NCBI RefSeq assembly: GCF_020193655.1
Contig: NZ_JADYVE010000008.1
Span: 181,174 to 245,173 of the forward strand
Source: Ensifer sp. IC3342
GTDB taxonomy: Bacteria; Pseudomonadota; Alphaproteobacteria; Rhizobiales; Rhizobiaceae
Length of the DNA: 64,000 nucleotides
Direction: 5' to 3'
Below are positions 55,652-64,000 of this stretch, piece by piece. The notes below the pieces were generated by a model. That model was given only the letters and a program-made list of their open reading frames with translations. It was not told the origin of the DNA and made no database searches. Both the position numbers and the translations under genes were made by a program. The first letter of the stretch is position 1; each line of letters begins with the position of its first letter.

Positions 55652-56653
55652 ATGTCCCTCCCCTCCGCCTTTGACGCCGGCGTCGTCGCTGCGCTCTCCG
55701 CCCTTGATGCAGAATCGCTGAAACATGTGTTCTTCGTTGCCTGCGGCGGTTCGCTGTCGATCATGCATCCGGCCAAGTTCCTGCTCGACCAGCACGCGCC
55801 GCTGCCGTCGGATGTCTATAATGCCGCCGAGTTCGTCGCCCGCGCCCCGCGTTCGCTCGACAAAAATTCGCTGGTCATCCTCTGCTCGATGACCGGCACC
55901 ACGAAGGAAACCACCGCCGCGGCCGAATTCGCCCGCTCAAAGGGTGCCACGACCATCGGCCTGACGGTCGAACCCGCCTCCCCGCTGGCCAAGGCGGTCG
56001 ACCATGTCGTCGGCTTCGAAGCCCCCTACACGACTGGGGCGCCGATCGACGCGAAGGACAGCAACTATTCGCGGATCTATCAGATCGTCATGGGCCTCGT
56101 TGCCCTCACCGGGGGCGAAGACCTGACCGAAACGCTGATCGGCAGTCTTGCCGCCCTGCAGCCGGCCATCGACCGTGCGCATGCCACCTTCGCCCCGATG
56201 TTCGAGGGCTATGCGCCACGTTTTGCTAAGAAAGACGTGGTCTATACGGTCGCCAGCGGCGCGAGCTACGGCGCGGCCTATTCCTTCGCCATCTGCGTGC
56301 TCATGGAAATGCAGTGGATCAACAGCCAAGCGATCCATGCCAACGAGTTCTTCCACGGCCCCTTCGAGGTGCTGGACAAGGACCGCGCCTTCATCCTCAT
56401 GAAGGGCCTCGACAGCACGCGGCCGCTCGAAGAGCGCGCCGACGAATTCCTGCACCGCTTCGGCTCGGCTGAGAACATCCTGGTTCTCGATGCCGAGAAG
56501 CTCGATCTCTCCGGCATTGATCCGCAATTCCGGGGCAATGTCGTGCCGCTGATCTTCTTCGACACGCTCTGGCGTTTCGCCTATAAGATCGCCGGCCTGC
56601 GCAAGCACGCAATGCTCGAAGCGCGGCGCTACATGAAGAAGATCAGCTACTGA
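55652..56653 (+). CDS. SIS-domain Amadori deglycase (FrlB-like), module C
   Basis: A 333-residue double-SIS protein: HVFFVACGGSLSIMHPAKFL, LCSMTGTTKETTAAAEFARS, VVYTVASGASYGAAYSFAIC, IHANEFFHGPFEVLDKDRAF and a C-terminal EARRYMKKISY like FrlB. ATG 55652 follows GAAAGG by 7 bases. It is the second FrlB-like gene here and shares little identity with the module A copy, so it probably takes another Amadori 6-phosphate. Followed by the GntR gene 18 bases on. Confidence 0.85.
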   Translation: MSLPSAFDAGVVAALSALDAESLKHVFFVACGGSLSIMHPAKFLLDQHAPLPSDVYNAAEFVARAPRSLDKNSLVILCSMTGTTKETTAAAEFARSKGATTIGLTVEPASPLAKAVDHVVGFEAPYTTGAPIDAKDSNYSRIYQIVMGLVALTGGEDLTETLIGSLAALQPAIDRAHATFAPMFEGYAPRFAKKDVVYTVASGASYGAAYSFAICVLMEMQWINSQAIHANEFFHGPFEVLDKDRAFILMKGLDSTRPLEERADEFLHRFGSAENILVLDAEKLDLSGIDPQFRGNVVPLIFFDTLWRFAYKIAGLRKHAMLEARRYMKKISY

Positions 56654-56671
56654 GAAGGCCTGGAAGAGCGG

Positions 56672-57382
56672 ATGGAAGACCAAGCAAACCTTTTGCCGCT
56701 CTATGAACAGGTCCGGCGCTCGATCCTGGCCGGCATCGAAACCGGCCTGTTCGCCGAGGGCAGCTTTCTGCCCCCCGAACCGGAGCTGATGGCGCGTTAT
56801 GGCGTCAGCCGGATCACATTGAGACGCGCGATCGGCGAGCTTTGCGCCGATGGCCGCCTGCAGCGGCAGCAGGGGCGCGGCACGATCATCATGCCGGGCA
56901 AGGTGCGCCAGACGCTCGTCTCGCTGTCGGGCTTTTCCGAAACCATGGACGGTCTCGGCCGGAAAGCCGGGCACCGCATCCTTGCCCGCGACGACAATCC
57001 CGATGCGCCAGCCATCCGCGACCGGCTGCAGTCCGAAGCGCTGATCCGCTTCGATCGGCTGCTGGAGGATAACGGCCGGCCGATGACGCTCGAAACGCTC
57101 TGGTTCGATCCGCTGCGCTTTCCGCAAGTGATCGAACCGGTCGCCGCCGGCGGCTCCTTCTTCGCCGCCTTGCGGGACAAGGCGGGCATCGAGCCGGCCC
57201 ATGCCGAGCGGCAGATCGATGTCGGCCTCGCCTCGGCCGGCGAGCGCGCCATCCTCTCCGTGACCGCCGCCCAGCCCGTCTTCAGGATCGAAAAGATCGT
57301 CACCGACACCGAAGGGCGCCCGCTCGCGCTGTCCCAGCTCGTCACCCCAAGCCATCTGGTCACCTACACGATCAAGACCTGA
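56672..57382 (+). CDS. GntR/HutC-family regulator with UTRA domain, module C
   Basis: A 236-residue regulator. N-terminal winged helix: LPLYEQVRRSILAGIETGLF, LPPEPELMARYGVSRITLRR, then GRLQRQQGRGTIIM. The UTRA effector domain follows (ALIRFDRLLEDNGRPMTLET, RPLALSQLVTPSHLVTYTIK). UTRA regulators such as FrlR bind phosphorylated amino sugars or Amadori compounds. It lies directly after the SIS gene, whose leader carries the 20-bp palindrome. Confidence 0.87.
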   Translation: MEDQANLLPLYEQVRRSILAGIETGLFAEGSFLPPEPELMARYGVSRITLRRAIGELCADGRLQRQQGRGTIIMPGKVRQTLVSLSGFSETMDGLGRKAGHRILARDDNPDAPAIRDRLQSEALIRFDRLLEDNGRPMTLETLWFDPLRFPQVIEPVAAGGSFFAALRDKAGIEPAHAERQIDVGLASAGERAILSVTAAQPVFRIEKIVTDTEGRPLALSQLVTPSHLVTYTIKT

Positions 57383-57392
57383 GAGGTTCGAC

Positions 57393-58331
57393 ATGCATGT
57401 TTTTGACGCCGCCGCAGTTCACGCGGCGCTTCCCTGGCCTTTTCTGATCGAGGCACTGCGCAAGGCGCATCTCGGGCCGATGCCCGGCTCTGAGGTCGTG
57501 GTGCAATCCGACCCGGCAGGCGGTGAAGCACAATTCGTCACCCTGCCCGGCTGGGCGCCCGGCGGCCCGATCGTCGTGAAGATGGTCGGCGTCTTTCCGC
57601 AGAACGCGGGCCTCAAACCGCCGCAACCGGCCGTTCAAGGATTGGTGGCGCTGTTCGACGGCAAGACCGGCGGACCGCTGCTCATAGCCGACGGTGCTGC
57701 CATGACGGCGCGCAAGACCGCGGCCGATTCCGCCCTTGGCGCCGCCATTCTTGCGCGGCAGGACGTGGAAGACCTTCTGATCGTCGGCGCCGGCGCGCTC
57801 GCGCCGCATTTCGCCGAGGCGCATCTCGCGGCACGCCCGTCGCTGCGCCGGGTCACGATCTGGAACCGTACCTCGGCACGGGCCGAGGCCGTCGCAAGCC
57901 ACCTTCGGAAGAAAGGCATCGACGCCGTGGCCAGCGACGATCTCGATGGCGCCGCCGCCCGCACCGATGTGGTGTCCTGCGTCACCATGTCGGACACGGC
58001 GCTGGTCAAGGGCGCGCTCCTGCGGCCCGGCACCCATGTCGATCTGGTCGGCGCTTATCTGCCCACGCTTCGCGAAGCGGACGATGCGGCCCTGACGCGC
58101 GGCACGATCTTCGTCGACAGCCGCAACAACATGCAGGGCGGCGGCGATCTTTCGCAGGCCGTTGCATCCGGCGCGATCACCTGGGACGCCGTGAACGCCG
58201 ATCTTTTCGAACTCGTGCAGGGTAAAAGCAAAGGACGCACCAGCGCCGAGCAGATCACCGTGTTCAAGAACAACGGCGGCGCCCATCTCGACCTTTTCAC
58301 CGCATCCGCGCTGTCGCAGACGCTCGGCTGA
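57393..58331 (+). CDS. ornithine cyclodeaminase/mu-crystallin-family protein, module C
   Basis: A 312-residue protein with the family's N-terminal layout (MHVFDAAAVHAALPWPFLIE, KMVGVFPQNAGLKPP) and Rossmann fold DLLIVGAGALAPHFAEAHLA, also LLIADGAAMTARKTAADSAL with the conserved Arg and Lys. Members include ornithine cyclodeaminase, alanine dehydrogenase and cyclic imino acid reductases. In this setting it may act on the freed amino acid. It follows GntR by 10 bases and converges on the transporter genes. Confidence 0.84.
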   Translation: MHVFDAAAVHAALPWPFLIEALRKAHLGPMPGSEVVVQSDPAGGEAQFVTLPGWAPGGPIVVKMVGVFPQNAGLKPPQPAVQGLVALFDGKTGGPLLIADGAAMTARKTAADSALGAAILARQDVEDLLIVGAGALAPHFAEAHLAARPSLRRVTIWNRTSARAEAVASHLRKKGIDAVASDDLDGAAARTDVVSCVTMSDTALVKGALLRPGTHVDLVGAYLPTLREADDAALTRGTIFVDSRNNMQGGGDLSQAVASGAITWDAVNADLFELVQGKSKGRTSAEQITVFKNNGGAHLDLFTASALSQTLG

Positions 58332-58335
58332 CGCT

Positions 58336-59121
58336 TCACGCGTCAGCCAGAACCCGCGCCAGAAACGCCCGCGTGCGATCATGCTGCGGGCGCGTCAGCA
58401 CATCCGCCGGCCGTCCCTGCTCCACGATCACCCCGCCATCCATGAAGATCAGATGGTCGGCCACGTCCCGCGCGAACCCCATTTCATGGGTGACGACGAC
58501 CATAGTCATGCCGTCATCGGCAAGCTGGCGCATGACGGCGAGAACCTCGCCGACAAGCTCCGGGTCGAGTGCCGAGGTCGGCTCGTCGAACAGCATGACA
58601 TCCGGCTTCATCGCCAACGAGCGGGCGATCGCCGCCCGTTGCTGCTGGCCGCCGGAAAGCTGGGCTGGATAATAGCTCGCCCGCTCCTTCATGCCGACGC
58701 GCTCCAGGAGCACCATCGCCTCTTCGACCGCTTCGGAACGCGCCACGCCCTTAACGAGAACCGGCGCCTCAATGACATTTTCAAGCACCGTCTTGTGCGG
58801 GAAGAGATGGAAGCCCTGGAACACCATACCCATGCGCTGGCGCTGACGAGCAAGCTCGTTGAAGCTCATCTCGTAGAGCTTGGCGCCTTTCCAACGTACG
58901 CCGACGGGTTCGCCGTTAAGGAAGACGGCGCCGCCGGTGGGTTTCTCGAGATAGTTAAGGCAGCGCAGCAGCGTGCTCTTGCCCGAGCCGGAGGGGCCGA
59001 CGATGCAGGTCACGTCGCCGCGCGTCACCGCGACATCGATCCCGCGCAAAACTTCATGCGTTCCGAAACTCTTGCGCAGGCGCTCGACCTTCAAAAGCGG
59101 CTCGACGATCATCTGGTTCAT
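58336..59121 (-). CDS. polar amino acid ABC transporter ATPase, module C
   Basis: A 261-residue ATPase: Walker [11 protein letters not shown]-loop [16 protein letters not shown], signature [15 protein letters not shown], Walker [17 protein letters not shown], His switch [10 protein letters not shown]. The [20 protein letters not shown] insertion is usual in this class. One base is shared with the permease gene upstream. Confidence 0.9.
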   Translation of the reverse strand: MNQMIVEPLLKVERLRKSFGTHEVLRGIDVAVTRGDVTCIVGPSGSGKSTLLRCLNYLEKPTGGAVFLNGEPVGVRWKGAKLYEMSFNELARQRQRMGMVFQGFHLFPHKTVLENVIEAPVLVKGVARSEAVEEAMVLLERVGMKERASYYPAQLSGGQQQRAAIARSLAMKPDVMLFDEPTSALDPELVGEVLAVMRQLADDGMTMVVVTHEMGFARDVADHLIFMDGGVIVEQGRPADVLTRPQHDRTRAFLARVLADA

Positions 59122-60044
59122 TATACGGTCTCCTGCTGGCGCCCGAGCAGGTGGAAGGGGAAAATCCCGGCCGATTTCTTCGCACCCGTGCGGTGTTCGG
59201 ATTTCAATCGATGCTCGACGGCATGTTCGACAACCGTCAGGACGGTGGTGAGCACGAGATACCAGATCGTCGCGACCAGCAGCAGCGGCACCGTCTGGTA
59301 GGTCCGCGCATAAACCATCTGCGCGGAATAAAGCAGATCCGGCAGCGCCAGCACGGAGACGAGCGAGGTGAATTTCAGCATCGAGATCGTGTCGTTGCCG
59401 ATGGGCGGAATGACGATGCGCAGCGCCTGCGGCAGCACGATGCGGCGCAGCGTTTGGCCGCGCGTCATGCCGAGCGTGGCGGCAGCTTCTGTCTGGCCGG
59501 CATTAATAGCCTGGATCCCGGCGCGGATCATTTCGGCGGCATAGGCGCTTTCGGTAAAGGCCAGGCCCATGATGGCGGCGCCGAACGGCGTGATGAGTTC
59601 GTTGGTATTCCACGAGAGGAGCTTCGGCCCACCGAACGGAATGCCGATCGAGATCTCCGGCAGCAGCAGCGCCAGATTGTACCAGAAAATCATCTGGACC
59701 AGCGGCGGCACGCCGCGGAAGAACCAGATCCAGGCCCAGCTGACCGACTGGAAGACGCTGCTGGCCGACAGGCGCATGATGGCAAGCACGACGCCGATCG
59801 CGAGCCCAAGCATCATGGCAAGGACCGTCAACAGTAGTGTCATGCCAAGGCCCGACAGGATCGCGGGGCTGAGCATATATTCGGCGACCACGCTCCATTG
59901 CATGTTCTTGTTGGTGACAAGCACCTGTAGAAAGACCACGGCAAGGACGGCAAGCGCCATACCGCCGATCCAGTGGCCTATCTTCGGCACCGCAATGGGC
60001 TTCACATCGTGGATCGAGGGGCGCGGCAGTGGTTTTTCAGACAT
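59121..60044 (-). CDS. polar amino acid ABC transporter permease, module C
   Basis: A 307-residue permease starting [20 protein letters not shown], with an extra N-terminal helix before the usual fold. [20 protein letters not shown] and EAA loop [23 protein letters not shown] 60044 follows AAGGA. There is only one permease gene, so the channel is likely a homodimer. Confidence 0.88.
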   Translation of the reverse strand: MSEKPLPRPSIHDVKPIAVPKIGHWIGGMALAVLAVVFLQVLVTNKNMQWSVVAEYMLSPAILSGLGMTLLLTVLAMMLGLAIGVVLAIMRLSASSVFQSVSWAWIWFFRGVPPLVQMIFWYNLALLLPEISIGIPFGGPKLLSWNTNELITPFGAAIMGLAFTESAYAAEMIRAGIQAINAGQTEAAATLGMTRGQTLRRIVLPQALRIVIPPIGNDTISMLKFTSLVSVLALPDLLYSAQMVYARTYQTVPLLLVATIWYLVLTTVLTVVEHAVEHRLKSEHRTGAKKSAGIFPFHLLGRQQETV

Positions 60045-60079
60045 CGTCAATCCTTGCTGCCCATCTTGGGCTGTCTGAT

Positions 60080-60106
60080 CCGGCCCGAAGAAAAATCTCG
60101 GGCCGG
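60080..60106 (-). promoter_or_regulatory. intercistronic hairpin after the module C binding protein
   Basis: CCGGCCCGA at 60080-60088 pairs with TCGGGCCGG at 60098-60106 across 9 bases, between the binding-protein and permease genes. Confidence 0.55.
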
Positions 60107-60138
60107 GAAATAGCTTTACGTCTGGCAAAACAAGTGCC

Positions 60139-60984
60139 TTAAAGATCTGCGGGGTTCTCTTCCGTGATCAGCAGCGCCTTGCTCAGCATGCCGCTGTCGT
60201 TCAGGCCCCACTTGGCCATGATCTTCTCGTAGGTACCGTCGTCGATCATCGACTGGATCGTGTCCGTCAGAACCTGGCCGAGCGGATCGCCCTTGCGCAC
60301 GCCAATGCAGCTATTGACCGGGGACAGAACCAGTTCCGAAACCTTCAGGTCGCCGGTCTGTTTCGCCATATAGGCAAGCTTCACCGAACCGCCCACGGTG
60401 GCCTGCGCACGATTGGAGCGAACGGCAAGTTCGGCCTGTGCCTGCGTGCCATGCGTCTGCATGATCACCGGCTTGTCCTTGCATTCGTTCGCGTTCAGCT
60501 TTTCGAGAAGACCGATGTCCCAGGCGCCATTCAGAACGGCGACCGTCAGGCCGCAGGCGTCAGCGACCGACTTGATGTCGAGCTTGCTGTCCGCCGGGTA
60601 GGCGAACGAGGTGCCAATCCGACGCTGGGAAACGAAGTCGAGCGTCTCCAGGCGCTCCGCCGTCGTACCGAATGACGAAAACCCCGCGTCGAAACGCTTA
60701 GACTGTAAGCCCGGAATGATGGCGTCGAAGCTTGTGCCCTCGAAGGTAAAAGTCACGCCGAGGCGCTGTTCCATCTCCTTGGCGATGTCGACGCTCCAGC
60801 CCTTGAGCTGGCCGTCGGCATCCTGGTACTCATCCGGTGCCCAGTCATTGAAGACCGCAGCCTTGATGCCGTTGTCCTTGTACTCCTGCGGCAGCGCATC
60901 GTGTAGGGCGGGAATGACATCGGCCAGCGCCGGCACCGCCAGGACTGTGCTCAATACGCACCCGGCCAGAATGGATTTAAACAT
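60139..60984 (-). CDS. polar amino acid ABC transporter binding protein, module C
   Basis: A 281-residue periplasmic protein, signal peptide MFKSILAGCVLSTVLAVPAL. SBP_bac_3 features: AVFNDWAPDEYQDADGQLKG, WSVDIAKEMEQRLGVTFTFE, FDAGFSSFGTTAERLETLDF and VNSCIGVRKGDPLGQVLTDT. First gene of the transport operon; operator at 61057 lies 72 bases upstream. The start is set at 60984 because the frame further up lacks signal-peptide character. Confidence 0.87.
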   Translation of the reverse strand: MFKSILAGCVLSTVLAVPALADVIPALHDALPQEYKDNGIKAAVFNDWAPDEYQDADGQLKGWSVDIAKEMEQRLGVTFTFEGTSFDAIIPGLQSKRFDAGFSSFGTTAERLETLDFVSQRRIGTSFAYPADSKLDIKSVADACGLTVAVLNGAWDIGLLEKLNANECKDKPVIMQTHGTQAQAELAVRSNRAQATVGGSVKLAYMAKQTGDLKVSELVLSPVNSCIGVRKGDPLGQVLTDTIQSMIDDGTYEKIMAKWGLNDSGMLSKALLITEENPADL

Positions 60985-61056
60985 GACGACCTCCTTGTTG
61001 TAGCGAACCCCGGCGGGCTCGTGATTGCGTTCTCTGGTTCCCCTTGTGAAAGTCGC

Positions 61057-61068
61057 GAGAACGTTCTC
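61057..61068. promoter_or_regulatory. LacI-type operator, module C (AACGTT core), copy 3
   Basis: GAGAACGTTCTC, a perfect palindrome, in the region between the binding-protein gene and the divergent LacI gene, 72 bases from the former. Confidence 0.74.
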
Positions 61069-61245
61069 ACATATGAGACACAGAGACTGCCCATCCGTCA
61101 AGCGTCGCCTTATCAGAGAGCAGCACTTATAGCGTTGAAAACCACCGCCGATCTGTTAACACCTACGAAGAGCTGCCGTTTTCTCTAAACAGGACATGAT
61201 AAGATTCTCATTTCGGCAGGTCAAAAATGTGAGAGGAATTGCCCA

Positions 61246-62334
61246 GTGGCTCCGAAAAGCAAAGCAACCATCACGGATGTTGCGCGGGCAGCAGGCGTCT
61301 CCACGGCGACTGCGGGGCGCGTGCTCGGCGGCTACGGCTATACCAGCGAGGAAAAGAAGGAGCAGGTACTCAAGGCGGCCCAGGATCTCGGCTATCGGCC
61401 CAACGCGCTCGCCCGCAGCCTCATCACGGGCAAGACCCGCACGCTCGGCGTCGTGGCCGGCGATATCCAGAACCCCTTCTATGCCTCGGTCCTGCGCGGC
61501 ATTTCCAACGTCGCTGAAGCCAATGGCTTCGGCCTGCTGATCACCAATAGCGACGAAGCCCGGACGAAGGAAGTCCACTCGGTCGAGCTTCTGGCGCAGA
61601 AGCAGGTGGACGGGCTGATCGTCACGCCCAGTGACACGCGCAAGGCGCGGCACCTGCACAATCTCAGGGCCATGGGCGTGCCGCTCGTGCTGATCGACCG
61701 CGCCGTCGCCGGCCTGATGGTCGACCGCGTAGCGACCGACAATATCGCCGCCGCCGAGCAGGCGGTGCGGCACCTCATTGCCGCCGGGCACCGCCGGATC
61801 GGCATCGTTGCGGAACTCGTCGAGGAGGAAAGCGGCGGGCTGAATAGCTTCCTAGCCCGCGCGGTGGCGGGCGATCCGATCGAGAGCGAAACGCTCTATC
61901 CGAGCTGGCAGCGCCTTCTCGGCTATATCCGGGCGCATCGGATTGAGGGCCTGCCCGTGGACCCGCGCCTGACGCTGAGGGCGGGAAGCTATTCCGCCCT
62001 CGCCGCGCATGCGGTGGTCACGCACCTCATGACGGCGCCCGAACGGCCGACGGCACTTTTCACCACTGACGGCACGATGTCCGAAGGCGCCATGCGGGCC
62101 CTTACCGAGCTGGAACTTTCGATTCCTCAGGATCTCTCGCTCATCTGCTTCGACGACCTCGACTGGATGAGCTTCCACCGCCCTGGCATCACCACCGTGG
62201 CGCAGCCGCGCCTGGCCATGGGCGAAGCCGCCGCGCGGATGTTGCTTGAGCGCATTCGCGGCGAGGACTATCCGGCCCGCACGGTGCTGATGCCCGCGGA
62301 ACTGATCGAGCGCGGCTCCGTCGCCCAGCTTTGA
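61246..62334 (+). CDS. LacI-family repressor, module C
   Basis: A 362-residue LacI protein with GTG start at 61246, AGAGG about 10 bases upstream. Helix-turn-helix TITDVARAAGVSTATAGRVL, hinge YRPNALARSLITGKTRTLGV, effector domain with NPFYASVLRGISNVAEANGF, LVLIDRAVAGLMVDRVATDN and LSLICFDDLDWMSFHRPGIT. Residues equivalent to LacI 17-18 are Thr20-Ala21. It is close in sequence to SocR. Four AACGTT-type sites in this module suggest it controls operons at 53922, 55505/55652, 60984 and 62548. Confidence 0.88.
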   Translation: MAPKSKATITDVARAAGVSTATAGRVLGGYGYTSEEKKEQVLKAAQDLGYRPNALARSLITGKTRTLGVVAGDIQNPFYASVLRGISNVAEANGFGLLITNSDEARTKEVHSVELLAQKQVDGLIVTPSDTRKARHLHNLRAMGVPLVLIDRAVAGLMVDRVATDNIAAAEQAVRHLIAAGHRRIGIVAELVEEESGGLNSFLARAVAGDPIESETLYPSWQRLLGYIRAHRIEGLPVDPRLTLRAGSYSALAAHAVVTHLMTAPERPTALFTTDGTMSEGAMRALTELELSIPQDLSLICFDDLDWMSFHRPGITTVAQPRLAMGEAAARMLLERIRGEDYPARTVLMPAELIERGSVAQL

Positions 62335-62508
62335 TTCCTCGGGAACAGCCCACGTCGCTGTAGCGTCGCTTTTAGGCGAGTTCCAGTGACAACCACTCGC
62401 GGACCTAGCTGGTTAACGGCCCACCTCGAACTTGCCCGCAACCCATCCGAGAAATCCTCTGGGCTCCCCTGAAGGAGACCATTGCCTTTTCGGACGCGGA
62501 TCTATAAT

Positions 62509-62522
62509 TGAGAACGTTCTCA
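62509..62522. promoter_or_regulatory. LacI-type operator, module C (AACGTT core), copy 4
   Basis: TGAGAACGTTCTCA, a perfect 14-bp palindrome 25 bases before the PfkB kinase start. It would block that promoter directly. Confidence 0.76.
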
Positions 62523-62547
62523 GTTTCCTCTCAGGAGAGCTTGCCAG

Positions 62548-63435
62548 ATGCCGCGTCCTGCCAGAATCCTCGCATTCGGCGACAATGTGGTCGATTGCTA
62601 CCGCGACCAGAACCTGATGTTCCCCGGCGGGAACTGCGTCAATCATGCAGTCTTCGCCCGCCGCGCGGGCGCTGAAACGGCCTATGCTGGCGCCGTCTGC
62701 GATGACGATGCCGGGCGCCTGATCCGCCAGGCTTTGATCGAGGAAGGCGTCGATGTTTCGTCGCTGCGGATCGAACCGGGGTTGACCGCCTATTGCGTGA
62801 TCGAGACCCAGGACGGCGACCGGGTTTTCGTCGGCGCCAATCTCGGGGTTTCGATCATCGCGCCCTCGCGCGCGGACCTCGCGCGGCTTCCGGATTTCGA
62901 CGCCGTCCATACTGGCCGGTCGAGCCATGTCGACGCTTGGCTGCCGCGCTTTGCCGAGGCGACGAAGGTCTCCTACGACCTTGCGACCGTCAACGACCCG
63001 GAGCGCATCGCGCAGGTCGCGCCCCATTGCTTTCTCATCACCTTGTCCGCCGGCGGCGCCTCGCGTGACGAAGCCCTCGCGCTGGCCCAGAGCGCGCGGG
63101 CGGCCGGTGCGCGCTGGAGCCTCGTCACCCGGGGCATCGAAGGGGCTCTTCTGGCCGACGAGGCCGGCGTGTTCGAGGCGCCCGCCCAGCCCGTCGACGC
63201 CATCGACACGCTGGGCGCGGGGGACACCTATATCGCTAATGTCCTCGTCGGCTTGCTCGACAAGCGCCATCCCGAAACGATCCTGACGAAGGCGGCGGAG
63301 GCGGCTGCGAAGACCTGCCTGATGCGCGGCGCCTTCGGACATGCCGCCACCATGAGTGTTAACCTCTCGAACATGATGAGCCTCGAGCAGATCTACCGCA
63401 GCACCCGTCCCGCAAGAGCCCCCGAGCAGGCCTGA
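62548..63435 (+). CDS. PfkB-family kinase, fructoselysine kinase (FrlD)-like, module C
   Basis: A 295-residue ribokinase-fold enzyme: ILAFGDNVVDCYRDQNLMFP and GGNCVNHAVFARRAG resemble FrlD, and the catalytic signature is IDTLGAGDTYIANVLVGL. The gene is alone behind a LacI-type operator. It should supply the 6-phosphate for the module C deglycase. It is clearly different from the module A kinase. Confidence 0.85.
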   Translation: MPRPARILAFGDNVVDCYRDQNLMFPGGNCVNHAVFARRAGAETAYAGAVCDDDAGRLIRQALIEEGVDVSSLRIEPGLTAYCVIETQDGDRVFVGANLGVSIIAPSRADLARLPDFDAVHTGRSSHVDAWLPRFAEATKVSYDLATVNDPERIAQVAPHCFLITLSAGGASRDEALALAQSARAAGARWSLVTRGIEGALLADEAGVFEAPAQPVDAIDTLGAGDTYIANVLVGLLDKRHPETILTKAAEAAAKTCLMRGAFGHAATMSVNLSNMMSLEQIYRSTRPARAPEQA

Positions 63436-63756
63436 CAGACGGGCAATGCGGGCCGCGCATCGACACGGAGAGAGAATCGACGAAGCCTTGGGAGTCGGTG
63501 CGGCTGTCACTTATTTTCACGGGATTGGACGTCGAACACCTGCTTTGCGGACAGCGGCCTGCAATGTTCGGACACCGAGGCCCGGGTGCTGGTCGCCGCC
63601 GTGGCAGCAACGGCGCCATTGAACCGTCTGTCGAGGCTGGTGCGTGGCCATCGTGGGGTCGGTGTAGGTGATACTCATTGGCAGCGAGAACCGGCCGGAC
63701 GCGCCGACCGGTTCTGGCTGGGTTCTTTCTGCTCGAGTGAGTGCCGGCTTACCCGG
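63436..63756. other. 321-base region without a supported gene
   Basis: Open frames on both strands have no recognisable features. This is the right end of the Amadori block. Confidence 0.4.
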
Positions 63757-64000
63757 CTATTCGAGTACAACGACAAAATGCTCGGCCTGATGCCTCCACG
63801 CCATTGCCTCTTGCACGAATGCATTCGTCTCCTCGGTGATGACGACGCCGACTTTATCTTCGAGGTTTTCGGCCAGACCACTGTGAACGCCATACACCTC
63901 GGTCTGGTTGAGATATTGCCGGAACAAGGGTGAACCACTGACCCCCGTCTCGGTCTCGTGAGTAGGCGAAAACGTGGTCGGGCACATTGAAGCCCCGAAC
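63757..64000 (-). CDS. possible trypsin-like serine peptidase, C-terminal part
   Basis: The frame is open from the right edge to a stop at 63757. It reads THETETGVSGSPLFRQYL, similar to the GxSGSP active-Ser region of trypsin-like (S1B) peptidases, then TEVYGVHSGLAENLEDKVGV and VITEETNAFVQEAM, resembling the IGIHSG and ITxxVxxFI blocks that close the domain. The rest lies outside the window. Recognition rests on these short motifs. Confidence 0.42.
   Translation of the reverse strand, partial: FGASMCPTTFSPTHETETGVSGSPLFRQYLNQTEVYGVHSGLAENLEDKVGVVITEETNAFVQEAMAWRHQAEHFVVVLE

Noticed and set aside
61180..61245. Half-sites like ATTCTCA and GTGAGAG before the module C LacI gene.
   Set aside because: They do not form a symmetric GAGANCGNTCTC site; autoregulation is possible only through the perfect site at 61057.

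Overview
The window looks like an alphaproteobacterium of the Rhizobiaceae, most likely Sinorhizobium/Ensifer or a close relative. Reasons: uniformly high GC, a RIME-like intergenic palindrome, an Atu4866-type protein, a MucR-like helical segment, a TraR-like LuxR protein, and many ABC uptake operons for plant- and soil-derived compounds. The density of catabolic operons, regulators and decayed genes fits a megaplasmid or chromid better than a core chromosome, but no replication or conjugation genes are visible.

Layout. 0-3.4 kb: an iron-uptake pair (polyferredoxin running off the left edge, P19-type iron protein), a GH25 muramidase lipoprotein, a RIME-like repeat and a phasin-like protein. 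3.5-5.8 kb: an accessory patch with a Cys-rich secreted protein, a GH19-like lytic enzyme carrying a MucR-like tail, and a frameshifted papain-family peptidase. 6-8.3 kb: SDR, Atu4866 protein and LysR. 8.4-12.8 kb: an EAL phosphodiesterase and a NarL-type two-component system flanked by two Gly-rich exported proteins. 13.4-16.5 kb: an orphan TraR-like regulator, a LysR gene, a truncated quinone reductase and a class D beta-lactamase remnant. 16.4-24 kb: a GAF kinase/regulator pair divergent from a sugar ABC operon with an SMP-30 lactonase. 24.2-26.3 kb: a decayed NtrC-type two-component pair.

26.4-63.4 kb is a continuous block for Amadori compounds (fructosyl amino acids) and opine-like compounds. 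An opine-oxidase operon (enolase-superfamily enzyme, RidA, three-subunit oxidase, polar amino acid ABC transporter) sits beside a LysR gene. Module A is an frl-like operon (sugar ABC transporter, SIS deglycase, PfkB kinase, epimerase, FAD oxidase) with LacI regulator 1. Module B has exactly the socR/socABCD architecture described for deoxyfructosyl-glutamine (santhopine) catabolism in Agrobacterium, with LacI regulator 2. Module C is a second frl-like set (SIS deglycase, GntR, cyclodeaminase-like protein, polar amino acid ABC transporter, PfkB kinase, broken FrlC-like epimerase, GlpD-like FAD enzyme, broken flavin oxidoreductase) with LacI regulator 3.

The most interesting signal is regulatory. 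The promoters of the three modules carry palindromes of one form, GAGANCGNTCTC, that differ only in the base pair flanking the central CG: T in module A, C in soc, A in module C. The three LacI proteins are alike in the recognition helix except mainly at one position (Arg, Lys, Thr). This looks like an insulated operator code separating parallel Amadori pathways. Module C adds a 20-bp palindrome next to its GntR-linked deglycase gene.

Several genes carry frameshifts (papain peptidase, beta-lactamase, NtrC regulator, flavin oxidoreductase, FrlC-like epimerase). Those in G runs may be sequencing errors; the others look like real decay. All functional calls come from reading the sequence and from knowledge of the families; no database search was run.
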